Positions 24,436-33,910 are shown, numbered from the stretch's first letter. The stretch is DNA of 55,730 nt from Flavobacteriia bacterium (GCA_011391075.1 JAABRF010000008.1:1-55730); one strand, 5' to 3'. The notes: generated from the letters alone by a model not told the origin. A program made the numbers and translations.

Positions 24436-27400
24436 TTATTGAATTCGCACTTTTTTCAATTCATTATTAGCATTGAATGTAGGGAAATACATCAATTCCA
24501 CTTGAGCCGGATTTAAAGTATATACACCTGAATACCTCGGATTGAGTTTGACTTCAAAAGTATAGTTCCCTTGCTTCAAGGTTTGACAGAATATTCGAGT
24601 TTCATTTTTAAAGCTCTCTCTATGCATCTCCTGATAACCTTTCTTATTGGAATCGGCGTAGGAACAACCGGCTGGAATTGGAATTGAAATCATAACATAT
24701 TCTGCATCTTTATTGACCTGAACCGTGGCTATCAAAGTCACTTCTTTACCTGCTTCAAGGAAATCAACATCATTTGAAAAATGTGTTTTAATTTCGAAAT
24801 CGGCTGAAAAAGGTATTGGATTGCTATCCCAATAATTTTGAGAAATACTCATATAAACCGGTGAAGTTCCGGTTTTGGATATCTCCAATGAGGCATCAGG
24901 ATTTAATTCAATTTCAAATGGAAATTCAGTTATTTTTTGATCTAATATTCCTTTTATATGTACTTCCGGTGCTTTTACATTGGTTTCATTTCCCAACAAA
25001 TCGGGCAAAATAGTTTCGATAATTTGCACTGATTCATAGGTATTCAGCCACTTTCCTGTATTTCTTTTTTCTAAAAAATAATTGCGCATTTTTCGCAACG
25101 TTTCAGCTTCTGACTTTCGCAAAACTGAATCTCTTTGTAAAATTCTATAAGCCAATAAGGTGTTTTGAATTTCATTGGTGAAAATTTTCATATTCTTTTG
25201 AGGTTTGGATATGTAAATATTACCAAACAAGGTTGTTTCCTGATGTTTTTTTATCATTTGAATATCTATGGGTTTACCTATCAATTGGCTTATTTCCAAC
25301 ATTTGAAGTTGGTCGGATATATCTGTGAGATCGTGTTTTTCCAACTCTTTGTAAAACCCTTCATAATCGGCTTTGGCTCTCATTAAAATAACACTTTTAA
25401 GAATCCGAATCTGCGTGTCAAAATCCTTAGTATTTGCAAACATCCATATCAGCGATTGGGTAATCAAATCTTTTTTGATATTGACTTTATAGTTCAATTG
25501 TTCGGCTTCTATTAGTGCTTCCAATACATGCAGTGAAATCCAAGGTGTAGTTTCAGACACATTCCACCAACCCCAAAGCGCAAAACTATTTTGATTTTTG
25601 TTCAATTTTTGGATGAGTTTTTTCACTTCAGCTTCATGTTTGAAATTTGCTCCCAAATGCATTTGAATGTGTTGTTCTGCCAAATAAGCCTTGAGTTTGG
25701 AAGCCATTTGCTCATTACAATCAAATTTATAATATTTCACCGATTGCAATTCTTCTTTTAATACATCTAGAATGTCAGCACGCAAGTATAGCTTGGCCTC
25801 ACCATAGGCAGGATTCATTTTAGGATGGAGAATGGTATCTCGATCCATCGTGTAAAAATGTCCGTATGTTTTTTCCAATCCAACAGGAAAAACCGGAATA
25901 TCGCGCAATTCACCATCTCTATAGCCGTCATTTTTAGATATGAAATATTTAATTTTAATGGAATCCTTTTCAGCAATAAATGGTAGAGAATCAATTAAAA
26001 TCTCTTTCAGAAAAGATTCTTTTTTAAATATCTGTTTGTCGTTAAATTCCATTTGACGAATGATTTGGATGGAATCGGGAATGTAATTGATGGATTTGCC
26101 TATAGCAATGGTGGAATCCCCTTTCAACAGAAATCGAGGTGTAAAAAGTTGTGCCATTACAGGTTTCAAAGCTTTGACTTGGGTACTTTTTACACCTGTT
26201 TTTTTACGGTCAATGGCAATAAAATGAGCATCCCAACTCGTTACATCATCGGGATAAGTGACAGAAAACTTTGCTTTTCCAAACTTATCAGTTGTCAATG
26301 TTGGTTGCCAATAGGCTTCATCTGAAAAACGGCTGCGAATGCTGTTTTGTTGCATAGCGGCTTCCATAAAACCTTCTTCAAAAACAGGATTTTCGGGTTG
26401 AGGCACGTTTTTCAAATCCTTCTGACCTGTTTTGATGATAATGACTCCATGGGCAGCTCTAGAACCGTAAAGTGTAACTGCACTTGCATCATTGATGATT
26501 GTTGTTTCAGAAATAAAGGAAAGATCTACATCCGACAAATCGCCATAGAAAGGTACCCCATTGATAACAATCAAAGCTTTCTTTTCCAAATCACCATTCA
26601 CAGATGAATATCCACGGATTCTTATAGATTGAGTGCTTCCGGGGATTCCTGAAGCTTCAGCAATACTAACCCCGGCCAATTCTCCATTTAAAAAACTTAC
26701 CATGTTATTACTATCAGTAACACTTGAGGCATATCCTAAATAGCTTCTCTTTGTTGTGGTACCATAACCAACAATTATAACTTCATTTAAAGCATTACTA
26801 TCTCCAGACATAGTCACATGGCTTACTTGAGAACCATAAACCGTTTTTTCGACGGATGACATGCCGATATAATTAAATTGCAACACCTGACCTAGGTTAA
26901 CTAAAATACTGTAATGTCCGTCAAAATCAGTTTCAGTTCCAATATTTGTGCCTTTGATTAGAACATTTACTCCGGGAAGTGGTCCATTTTCATCTTGTAC
27001 AATTCCTTGAACGAGATTACTTCCGTTCATCGAATTACGAAAATCAAAATAGAGATTTTGATATTCCATAACTTCTGTTTGAGGTCTGTTGTAATCCACA
27101 TTATTATTGACATTATTCTCTATAAGTTCATTAAAGCGATTGCTAAATTCATCTTTAATCAATGCATCGGGTACAGTGAATTCATAATAATTGGTACCAA
27201 AGGGTTTGACTTCTATGGGTTCAAATTGCGTATAAAATTGATCAGCAAACAAGATAGTCAATTGGTAAACACCAGGTTTTAAATCATGAAATACATTGTT
27301 TATACCATTGTAAATTCTAAAAAACAAAGGGTCATTTGGTTGGGTTAAAATGACATTAAGAGGATTATTTAAGTTATTAGAATCGTTAAAAACAAGAGAA

Positions 27401-30400
27401 GTAACCAACAAACCATTTCCCAATTTGGTGTTATTTGGATTATTGAAACGGGTTGTAGATTGTCTTTTTATATTCAATTGGCTTTGTTCAAACTGTTCAA
27501 TTGATTTAAGCGTTAGCGCTTGGTCATGCCAATTGAGATTTGTATTAAGATCGGAATAATAGGTTGGGTAATCATTTTTCTCCCTCATTTTGATCAAAGA
27601 TGAAAAAACTTCGTATTCAAAATTGGGTTCGTGATAAAAGGTGTTGACATAAGACCCTTTGACCGTATAATCTACAACTCCACTAACCGGACCTGTCCAA
27701 TTTTTGACATTATAATTGGTATTGTAAGAATTCCCAACATTATTGACATTGTTTAACCAAAAATAATTTTCTCCATTTTTAAGTAATACGGTTTGTTTCA
27801 AAGTATTGATTTGGTAAGGAAATATATACCGATACAACAAAGTTTTCTCCACGTCAGTCCATTTGCTATTCATATCCCAACGATTGATTTTGGGCAAATT
27901 CAAAGTATCATTTATACTGAAAATTAATTTTTTTCCGGCATTGAAATACATACTATCCATAAAAATTTCAGATTGTGTTGTTCTCATCCTTATACTGTGA
28001 TATCCAGGAGAAATCTGAAAAGAATACGGATTGTAATTGGTATTCCAATCAAAATAAACCGGTTTATTATCCACAAAAACTACATGTACTTTTTGTTGTA
28101 TTCCTTTTTTGAATACATAGGGTGCAAATTGGGTAATTGAATCTTGGGCATCATATTCAAATTTGTAGATTTCTTTTCCCGGATATGAAAATTGATAATA
28201 CGGAATGCTATCCAATCGCGCTTTGGTATTCCAAAATTGGTAATTTAAAACTTCATCATCCAATTCTTTTTGGTTCAACGTTTCTATATTGAAGTTATTA
28301 ATTTGGTTTTTATAATAGGTTTTGGTTTTAAACTCAGGAATATCTTCTAATTTATAATTAAATTTTTTAGTCAAGGCAAATGCAGTTAAATCGACATTTT
28401 TGACCGGTTGACCATTAAAATCGGTAACTTGAACTTCAATATCGGTAGTTTGTCCCGGAAAAACCATTTGTGGTTGGGTAACTTCAATGTTTAAAGTATT
28501 GGATTGTTTGCTGACCCGATAACTGACGCTTTTCACTTCTCCAGCCCAAATGTAATTGATAAAGATGTAGTAATCGACATCTGATATATCTGAATTTGAG
28601 TAATCTAATGCATGCGTATACCCATTTTCCAAGCGGGTATTTTGTTTGAAAATATCGTAGTAAAATGGAATATTTCTAGGATTGTTTACCTTGATTTCAA
28701 CTTGATCTTTGGAACGATGGGAATAGCAGTTCAACAAATCGGGTGTATCTTTTAAATGTAGCCCAACTTTCACTTTTTCGGACTGCGTTTCATAGTCAGT
28801 ATAAAAGGGATTTAATGGAATTTTCACCGGCAAATCACCTTCGTATAATTTCGTTCTATTGTCAAATGCATCAACTCCCCAAACTTCTCCATGTGCATTG
28901 AGGCGTATTCCATTTTCTTTCCATGTCACTGCAATAGAGTCATTTTCAACAGTTATGTCCAGTAATTTTTCTTCATAATTATAGACAAAAGATTCCGATT
29001 TTTGAATCATTTCCTGATCGGAAGTGGTCAATGTTACTAGCACTTTCGCTGAAAGATTGAGGTATTGAAAAACCGAATTTGGGATATTTATTTTGGTTTC
29101 TTCACGAGAGAGTAGTTTTTTTTCTACATAATACAATGTGTCGGGAATAAAAATTTGATTTTTATGATACTTAGATACCTTTTCGGGTATAATAATCACT
29201 TGTACACTCGCATCTTTGAGAAATAAATCGTTGGCATCGGTAGCCTTTAGAAAAATATCCAAACTATCTTGTTGGTCTAATTTATTTGAAGACAATCTCA
29301 ATTCCAATTGGTTATTTTTCAATTCATAATCTCTGACTTGAAAATCAATACTGAGATAGGATTGTTCATTTTTATTCTCTAATTCAAAGTAATAGTCCTG
29401 ATCTAGTTGCAAATCCAACGAATCGTGTAAAACGAGATTATAAACAAAACTACCGGGACGAATGGGTTCCAATGTATCAAGTACTACATGTTTTTTTCTG
29501 TTGTAAAATGTGAGATGTACTTTTTTATTCAAGGGTTTGCCATTGTTCTTGGCAATATATGCTTTGAATTTTACCGTATCACCCGGTTTAAACATGGGTT
29601 TATTCAAGACGTAAAACGTTTGAAATTTACGCTCAAAATCATAATCATCACATTCGTATTTATCAAACAAACAAACTGTTTTTTCATAGAGTTTGATAAA
29701 AAAACTCTTGGTACTGTAAATTGTACCTCGAGGGTATTTTCTAACAATAGATTTCACGCCATCTATGGGTAGATTATAAGTATACCTCAATGGAATCCAG
29801 GCATATTTGAGAGGTGTTTTCCATACGGTATTTACAAACGTTCTATTAATCCAGGAGTTGTTTCTATTTCTATTGAGTTTGTAAAAAACAGTATTGTTAT
29901 TATATTGAATTTTCAACAAACCCTTTTGATTGGATTTAGCAAGGCTATAGCATTGAATGTCTTTTTTAAAATTGAGTTTTCTGGCATCAATTCTCACATT
30001 GGCGTTATCAATAATACCACCTTTACCATCTACAACTTGTATATTGAGATCGGTTGTATTGTTAAAGACAAATACTTGAAAATCCTGTTGGGATAGGATT
30101 TCAATTTCTTGTAAATGGTTTTGGGTTCTTGTTTTGAGATAATGTCCGGCCGGCAATTTTTTAGAAAAGACTGAATCAGTAGGTACCGAATCAATCAAGG
30201 TATGGAAAAAAGCAGGTTCAAAATGCCAATTCTCAGTGGTGTAAATCGCTTCTGCTTCACTGTCGGTGATATGATATATATAGGTATAATAACTGCTTTG
30301 ACGACTGATGTGAAGATTTTGAGCTTTACTAACCTGAATATTGAGGAAGATAACGATAAAACTAAGACTTACGTTAAAACGCAATTGGGCTGAAAGTAAA

Positions 30401-30414
30401 TGTAACTTTTGCAT
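24436..30414 (-). CDS. Giant alpha-2-macroglobulin-like protein with embedded SusC-type plug module
   Basis: Secreted protein of about 1992 residues. An N-terminal signal segment (hydrophobic FNVSLSFIVIFLNIQVSKAQ) is followed by macroglobulin domains (FYVLNKPMFKPGDTVKFKAYI near residue 270). Near residues 1130-1325 sits a carboxypeptidase-regulatory domain (GPLPGVNVLIKGTNIGT, TDFDGHY) plus a TonB-plug-like part (NEVIIVGYGTT, IRIRGYSSVNG, NDASAVTLYGSRAAHGVIIIKTG). It is followed by the A2M domain (PDDVTSWDAHFIAIDRKKTG), a thioester motif CNEQ at 25708-25719 (about residue 1566) and the helical barrel (TPWISLHVLEALIEA). Bacterial A2Ms trap proteases; the plug insertion has no receptor barrel. 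I start at the ATG at 30414; an ATG at 30456 lies upstream of the -7-like element at 30442-30449. Confidence 0.8.
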   Translation of the reverse strand: MQKLHLLSAQLRFNVSLSFIVIFLNIQVSKAQNLHISRQSSYYTYIYHITDSEAEAIYTTENWHFEPAFFHTLIDSVPTDSVFSKKLPAGHYLKTRTQNHLQEIEILSQQDFQVFVFNNTTDLNIQVVDGKGGIIDNANVRIDARKLNFKKDIQCYSLAKSNQKGLLKIQYNNNTVFYKLNRNRNNSWINRTFVNTVWKTPLKYAWIPLRYTYNLPIDGVKSIVRKYPRGTIYSTKSFFIKLYEKTVCLFDKYECDDYDFERKFQTFYVLNKPMFKPGDTVKFKAYIAKNNGKPLNKKVHLTFYNRKKHVVLDTLEPIRPGSFVYNLVLHDSLDLQLDQDYYFELENKNEQSYLSIDFQVRDYELKNNQLELRLSSNKLDQQDSLDIFLKATDANDLFLKDASVQVIIIPEKVSKYHKNQIFIPDTLYYVEKKLLSREETKINIPNSVFQYLNLSAKVLVTLTTSDQEMIQKSESFVYNYEEKLLDITVENDSIAVTWKENGIRLNAHGEVWGVDAFDNRTKLYEGDLPVKIPLNPFYTDYETQSEKVKVGLHLKDTPDLLNCYSHRSKDQVEIKVNNPRNIPFYYDIFKQNTRLENGYTHALDYSNSDISDVDYYIFINYIWAGEVKSVSYRVSKQSNTLNIEVTQPQMVFPGQTTDIEVQVTDFNGQPVKNVDLTAFALTKKFNYKLEDIPEFKTKTYYKNQINNFNIETLNQKELDDEVLNYQFWNTKARLDSIPYYQFSYPGKEIYKFEYDAQDSITQFAPYVFKKGIQQKVHVVFVDNKPVYFDWNTNYNPYSFQISPGYHSIRMRTTQSEIFMDSMYFNAGKKLIFSINDTLNLPKINRWDMNSKWTDVEKTLLYRYIFPYQINTLKQTVLLKNGENYFWLNNVNNVGNSYNTNYNVKNWTGPVSGVVDYTVKGSYVNTFYHEPNFEYEVFSSLIKMREKNDYPTYYSDLNTNLNWHDQALTLKSIEQFEQSQLNIKRQSTTRFNNPNNTKLGNGLLVTSLVFNDSNNLNNPLNVILTQPNDPLFFRIYNGINNVFHDLKPGVYQLTILFADQFYTQFEPIEVKPFGTNYYEFTVPDALIKDEFSNRFNELIENNVNNNVDYNRPQTEVMEYQNLYFDFRNSMNGSNLVQGIVQDENGPLPGVNVLIKGTNIGTETDFDGHYSILVNLGQVLQFNYIGMSSVEKTVYGSQVSHVTMSGDSNALNEVIIVGYGTTTKRSYLGYASSVTDSNNMVSFLNGELAGVSIAEASGIPGSTQSIRIRGYSSVNGDLEKKALIVINGVPFYGDLSDVDLSFISETTIINDASAVTLYGSRAAHGVIIIKTGQKDLKNVPQPENPVFEEGFMEAAMQQNSIRSRFSDEAYWQPTLTTDKFGKAKFSVTYPDDVTSWDAHFIAIDRKKTGVKSTQVKALKPVMAQLFTPRFLLKGDSTIAIGKSINYIPDSIQIIRQMEFNDKQIFKKESFLKEILIDSLPFIAEKDSIKIKYFISKNDGYRDGELRDIPVFPVGLEKTYGHFYTMDRDTILHPKMNPAYGEAKLYLRADILDVLKEELQSVKYYKFDCNEQMASKLKAYLAEQHIQMHLGANFKHEAEVKKLIQKLNKNQNSFALWGWWNVSETTPWISLHVLEALIEAEQLNYKVNIKKDLITQSLIWMFANTKDFDTQIRILKSVILMRAKADYEGFYKELEKHDLTDISDQLQMLEISQLIGKPIDIQMIKKHQETTLFGNIYISKPQKNMKIFTNEIQNTLLAYRILQRDSVLRKSEAETLRKMRNYFLEKRNTGKWLNTYESVQIIETILPDLLGNETNVKAPEVHIKGILDQKITEFPFEIELNPDASLEISKTGTSPVYMSISQNYWDSNPIPFSADFEIKTHFSNDVDFLEAGKEVTLIATVQVNKDAEYVMISIPIPAGCSYADSNKKGYQEMHRESFKNETRIFCQTLKQGNYTFEVKLNPRYSGVYTLNPAQVELMYFPTFNANNELKKVRIQ

Positions 30415-30441
30415 GGTTCTAAATATTTGGATTTGGTTATC

Positions 30442-30449
30442 CAAAGATA
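30442..30449 (-). promoter_or_regulatory. Candidate -7 element (TATCTTTG) for the A2M-like gene
   Basis: TATCTTTG on the minus strand, 28 bp before the ATG at 30414. If used, the ATG at 30456 cannot be the start. It lies between the gene and the 21-bp repeat array. Confidence 0.4.
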
Positions 30450-30509
30450 CTTTCATTAATTGCCCTTGAAAAGTTATAATGAGTGAAAACAGGTTTTGGG
30501 TTAGGGAAG

Positions 30510-30835
30510 TTTAATTCAAAATGGGTTTGATTTAATAGTTATAAAGAAAAGTTTAATAGCTACTAAGTATAGTTTAATACTTACTTAATTTGGTTTAATA
30601 CTTACTTCGTTTGGTTTAATACTTACTTAGTTTGGTTTAATGGTAACTTAGTTAGGTTTAATAGTTACTTAGTTTGGTTTAATTGTAACTTAGTTAGGTT
30701 TAATAGTTTTTAAGTTTGGTTTAATACTTACTTAGTTTCGTTTAATACTTACTTAGTTTCGTTTAATACTTACTTAGTTTGGTTTAATAGTTACTTAGTT
30801 TGGTTTAATAGTTATTAAGTATGGTTTAAAAATAT
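30510..30835. repeat. Array of 21-bp tandem repeats upstream of the A2M-like gene
   Basis: Fifteen full units plus a partial sixteenth, each beginning TTTAAT, start at 30510, 30531, 30552 and so on every 21 bp to 30825 with no insertion or deletion. The best units read TTTAATACTTA followed by CTTAGTTTGG. A variant with GGTAACTTAGTTAGG or TGTAACTTAGTTAGG occurs at units 7 and 9, giving a local 42-bp higher-order repeat. There are no spacers, so it is not a CRISPR. It lies in a 448-bp gap between two leftward genes, directly upstream of the A2M-like gene's promoter. Confidence 0.95.
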
Positions 30836-30852
30836 CAATGAATCGTTAAATA

Positions 30853-30892
30853 GAATAAGGCTTCCAGCCTTTAAAGGCTGGAAGCCTTATTC
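30853..30892. terminator. Perfect 40-bp palindrome, probable terminator of the zincin gene
   Basis: 20-base arms with no mismatch, centred on TTTAAA, with GGCTTCCAGCC/GGCTGGAAGCC cores. It follows the leftward gene ending at 30905. Outer AATAA/TTATT gives weak T-runs on both sides. It shares the CTTCCAG/CTGGAAG words with the yaaA leader hairpin. Confidence 0.7.
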
Positions 30893-30904
30893 ATATTCAA
30901 GTCA

Positions 30905-31423
30905 CTATCCCAAGAGAATATCTCCCAACAACGCCTCAACTTCCTGTTTCTGTTTTACATATTTCAATTGCAATTCAGAACCTTCACCCATTCGCTTATA
31001 GTAATCCAATCCCTTTTGAGCAAATTGCTTACGAAGAAAATTGGGCGCATCGGGAACTAAGGGAAATTGCTTGTGAAACAACATTTCGTAATAGGCTTGC
31101 CATTCGCGTTCGTTTTTGTCCAAAATGGTATTTTCAGCTCCTTTTTGACCAACATGAACCATTTCGTGAGCCAATAGATTGACCACTAACAAAACCGGAT
31201 ACTCAAAGGTGTTTTCCGGAATTTTAATTACTTGAGATGCTCCTAAATGACCAACTGTTGTCATTAAAAATTGCTGTAATGTTGCCTTTTCTCCGTATTC
31301 AAAACCTTTTAAATTGGGGTGTTTGATTTCATATTGATCTGCAAGAAATTCTATAGCTAGCAGTGTTTCTCCCAATTCATGGTAGTGTTGTACAATTTGC
31401 TCAATTTCAGCTAAGGTTTGCAT
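30905..31423 (-). CDS. Putative zinc metallopeptidase (HExxH)
   Basis: 172-residue soluble protein without signal peptide. LLAHEMVHVGQKG near residue 84 is an HExxH zincin motif, and NEREWQAYYE about 20 residues later gives a candidate third ligand or a second acidic residue. The rest (helical, ends EVEALLGDILLG) matches no family I can name; similar proteins occur in flavobacteria. The substrate is unknown. It is divergent from the PspC gene; a -7-like TAATTTTG lies at 31487-31494. It could be a structural remnant without activity, but the motif is intact. Confidence 0.6.
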   Translation of the reverse strand: MQTLAEIEQIVQHYHELGETLLAIEFLADQYEIKHPNLKGFEYGEKATLQQFLMTTVGHLGASQVIKIPENTFEYPVLLVVNLLAHEMVHVGQKGAENTILDKNEREWQAYYEMLFHKQFPLVPDAPNFLRKQFAQKGLDYYKRMGEGSELQLKYVKQKQEVEALLGDILLG

Positions 31424-31486
31424 GAAGAAGTAGGGTTGATTAAACTTTTTCTGTTGATATCATTAAAAATCAATTTCTATATGGGT

Positions 31487-31494
31487 CAAAATTA
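31487..31494 (-). promoter_or_regulatory. Candidate -7 element (TAATTTTG) for the zincin gene
   Basis: TAATTTTG on the minus strand, 63 bp before the ATG at 31423, inside the divergent gap shared with the PspC gene. Confidence 0.3.
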
Positions 31495-31571
31495 CGGTAT
31501 TTTTCCTACATTGCACTGCCATTTCATATGGTTCATTAGGTCTAAAATTTAAGTACTATTCTATTTCAATT

Positions 31572-31811
31572 ATGAGCACTTCAGGGAGATTTGACTATAA
31601 ACTCAAGTATTTTTTTGAAAAAAACGGATTCAATGTACTATCTCGTTTGGCAGACCGTTTGGGTATGCGTGCTTCCAATGTACGTTTGTTTTTCATTTAC
31701 ATCACCTTTGTAACGGCAGGATTGTCTTTTGGAGTCTATTTGACTTTGCATTTCTTATTGAAATTGAAAGACATGATTTATACCAAACGGAGTTCTGTAT
31801 TTGATTTGTAA
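31572..31811 (+). CDS. Short PspC-domain membrane protein
   Basis: 79 residues: an N-terminal cytoplasmic part with LSRLADRLGMRASNVRLFFIYITFVTAGLSFGVYLTLHFLLKLKDMIYTKRSSVFDL. The PspC domain is nearly complete and the C-terminal KRSSVFDL is characteristic of the short flavobacterial version. PspC proteins help sense or counter envelope stress; no other psp genes are adjacent. The gene precedes the K+ channel gene by 78 bp in the same direction and could be co-transcribed. Confidence 0.8.
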   Translation: MSTSGRFDYKLKYFFEKNGFNVLSRLADRLGMRASNVRLFFIYITFVTAGLSFGVYLTLHFLLKLKDMIYTKRSSVFDL

Positions 31812-31889
31812 ATTTGAGTCGAGAATTCAGAAGTTAAGATTTGAAGTAGTATTTCAGAACCTAGAAAAAGTAAAACAATCCTAGTTTAA

Positions 31890-32906
31890 ATGAAAATCCC
31901 AAGTTTGAATATTTTCCAGAATAAACTGCACCTAGCTCTGCTATTGATGGGAATGGTACTGACTTTCGGAATTGTCGGATTTAAAATTATTTCACCTGAA
32001 TATACTTGGATTGAAGCCCTATTCATGACTGTCATAACCGTTTCAACGGTAGGTTTTAGTGAAGTACATCCTTCGGATGAAGCTGGTAAACTTTTCACTG
32101 TATTCCTGATTATCATGAGTATTAGTATTTATGCTTATGTGGTATCGGTGGTGTCGGAATACATTGCACATGGTCGATTTTTTGAACAACGTAAAAAAAA
32201 GAAAATGCAACAAAAAATTATTCATCTCGAGCAGCATATCATTGTATGTGGTTATGGTCGCAATGGTCGTCAAGCTGTGGATCGGTTAAAATCCTATGAA
32301 AAAAATTGTGTAGTGATAGAGATGAACGACAAAATCATCGAAGAATTGGAATCCAATGGTATCATTTGTTTGAAAGGCGATGCAACTGATGATAAAGTTT
32401 TGATGCAAGCCAATATTTTGAATGCAAGTCATTTGATTACAGCCATGCCTTCGGATGCCGATAATTTGTTTGTCGTTTTATCGGCGCGTCAATTAAATCC
32501 CAAACTCAAAATCATCAGTCGGGCCGGGAAAGAAACATCTATTGGCAAACTCAAACTGGCAGGTGCCGATAACATCATCATGCCTGATAAAATTGGCGGA
32601 AGCCACATGGCCTCATTGATTGTTACTCCCGATTTGATGGAATTTGTGGAAAGATTGAGTATAGAAGGCAAGAAAAGCACCAATTTGGAAGAAGTAGCCG
32701 TCAATGATTTACCCAAAGAGTTTATCACCAAAACTCTATTGGATTTAGATGTGCGAAAAAAAACAGGCTGCTTGGTTATAGGGTTCAAAAACACCCAAAA
32801 CGAATACATCATCAATCCCGATGTGCATACGGTTTTGGAGCCCAATACCTTCATCATCGTATTGGGTAAACCGGAACAGATTCTAAAGTTGCATGAAGTA
32901 TTTTAA
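31890..32906 (+). CDS. Two-TM potassium channel with RCK (TrkA-N/TrkA-C) domains
   Basis: 338-residue inner-membrane channel. Two helices (residues 12-35 and 66-92) bracket the pore loop MTVITVSTVGFSEVHP, a variant of the TVGYGD filter with Phe-Ser-Glu. The cytoplasmic part begins at IIVCGYGRNGRQAVDRL (GxGxxG, RCK domain) and ends with a TrkA-C domain from about 245. The layout is that of MthK/Kch-type ligand-gated channels. Together with trkHA at 6-9 kb it shows two separate K+ routes in the window. The ATG at 31890 is adopted. Confidence 0.88.
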   Translation: MKIPSLNIFQNKLHLALLLMGMVLTFGIVGFKIISPEYTWIEALFMTVITVSTVGFSEVHPSDEAGKLFTVFLIIMSISIYAYVVSVVSEYIAHGRFFEQRKKKKMQQKIIHLEQHIIVCGYGRNGRQAVDRLKSYEKNCVVIEMNDKIIEELESNGIICLKGDATDDKVLMQANILNASHLITAMPSDADNLFVVLSARQLNPKLKIISRAGKETSIGKLKLAGADNIIMPDKIGGSHMASLIVTPDLMEFVERLSIEGKKSTNLEEVAVNDLPKEFITKTLLDLDVRKKTGCLVIGFKNTQNEYIINPDVHTVLEPNTFIIVLGKPEQILKLHEVF

Positions 32907-32976
32907 GAAAATGTTTAGTTGGACGATCAAGTAGATTTAAGTTTAAAAGTTTGTTCTTGGGAACTGGATTATTTAT

Positions 32977-33873
32977 ATGAAGAAAATAGTTGTAATAGGA
33001 AGTAATGGTTTGTTGGGTCAAACCTTGGTGCAAAAAATATCAAAACGTCCCGAGTACCAATTGTATGCCATGGCATCGGGAGAAAATCGCGAAACTTCGG
33101 TGACTGATTTGCGATACTTCAGCATTGATTTGACTGATTTGAAGTTTATCAAAATGCAGTTGAATTTGATTGAACCAGATTTTGTAGTCAACGCATTGGC
33201 TATGACCAATGTAGATAGTTGTGAATTACAACAAGATGATTGCAAACGTATCAATACTGATTTTGTAGCAGAATTAGCAGCTGTGTGTCGCGAATTAAAA
33301 GCTCATCTCATCCACATTTCCACCGATTTTATTTTTGACGGTAAAGAAGGTTTTTACAGTGAAGAAGACGAAGCTCAACCTGTGAATTACTACGGCTGGA
33401 GTAAGTTGTGGGCCGAAGAAGCCGTTATAAACTCGGGTGTAGTATACAGTATTTTGCGCACCATTGTGGTTTATGGGAAAGTAGCGGGTATGAAGAAAAA
33501 CAATATTGTATTGTGGATTAAAGAATCTTTAGAAAAAGGACAAAGTATCAATTTGGTGGATGATCAATTCAGAATGCCTACCTATGTGGGGAGTTTGGCA
33601 GATGCCTGTATACTGAGTATTGAAAAGGAAACTGTAGGCATATATCATATCTGTGGCAAAGATTTGATGTCAATATACGATATGGGATTGGAAATAGCCG
33701 ATTACTTTGGCTTGGATACTTCGCTTTTGCAAACCGTTCCAACCTCATCATTGACCCAACCAGCTAAAAGGCCACCCAAAACCGGATTTATACTCGATAA
33801 AGCTATAGATAAAATGGGCTTTCAACCGATGAGTTTGAGAGAAGGTTTGGATGAGATGATGCAAAATTTTTAA
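32977..33873 (+). CDS. RmlD-like NAD(P)-dependent sugar-nucleotide reductase
   Basis: 298-residue extended SDR. The N-terminal GSNGLLGQTLVQKI binds the nucleotide, DVVNALAMTNVDSCE-like sequence and HLIHISTDFIFDGKEGFYSEEDEAQPVNYYGWSKLWAEEAV contain the active-site Ser-Thr and the YxxxK pair (YGWSK). This is the RmlD (dTDP-4-dehydrorhamnose reductase) pattern, but related enzymes act elsewhere and no other rml genes are next to it, so the substrate is uncertain. Confidence 0.75.
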   Translation: MKKIVVIGSNGLLGQTLVQKISKRPEYQLYAMASGENRETSVTDLRYFSIDLTDLKFIKMQLNLIEPDFVVNALAMTNVDSCELQQDDCKRINTDFVAELAAVCRELKAHLIHISTDFIFDGKEGFYSEEDEAQPVNYYGWSKLWAEEAVINSGVVYSILRTIVVYGKVAGMKKNNIVLWIKESLEKGQSINLVDDQFRMPTYVGSLADACILSIEKETVGIYHICGKDLMSIYDMGLEIADYFGLDTSLLQTVPTSSLTQPAKRPPKTGFILDKAIDKMGFQPMSLREGLDEMMQNF

Positions 33874-33910
33874 TGAATTTTAGGAAATAGGCTCATTTGA
33901 TTGAGATTAT

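Noticed and set aside
30595-30720. Open forward frame through the 21-bp repeats, reading WFNTYLV-type heptapeptides
   Set aside because: No start codon in a sensible place, a TAA interrupts it near 30710, and the other frames have stops in nearly every unit. The array behaves as non-coding DNA.
30510-30835. Possible CRISPR array
   Set aside because: Units are directly adjacent with no unique spacers between them and no cas genes nearby.
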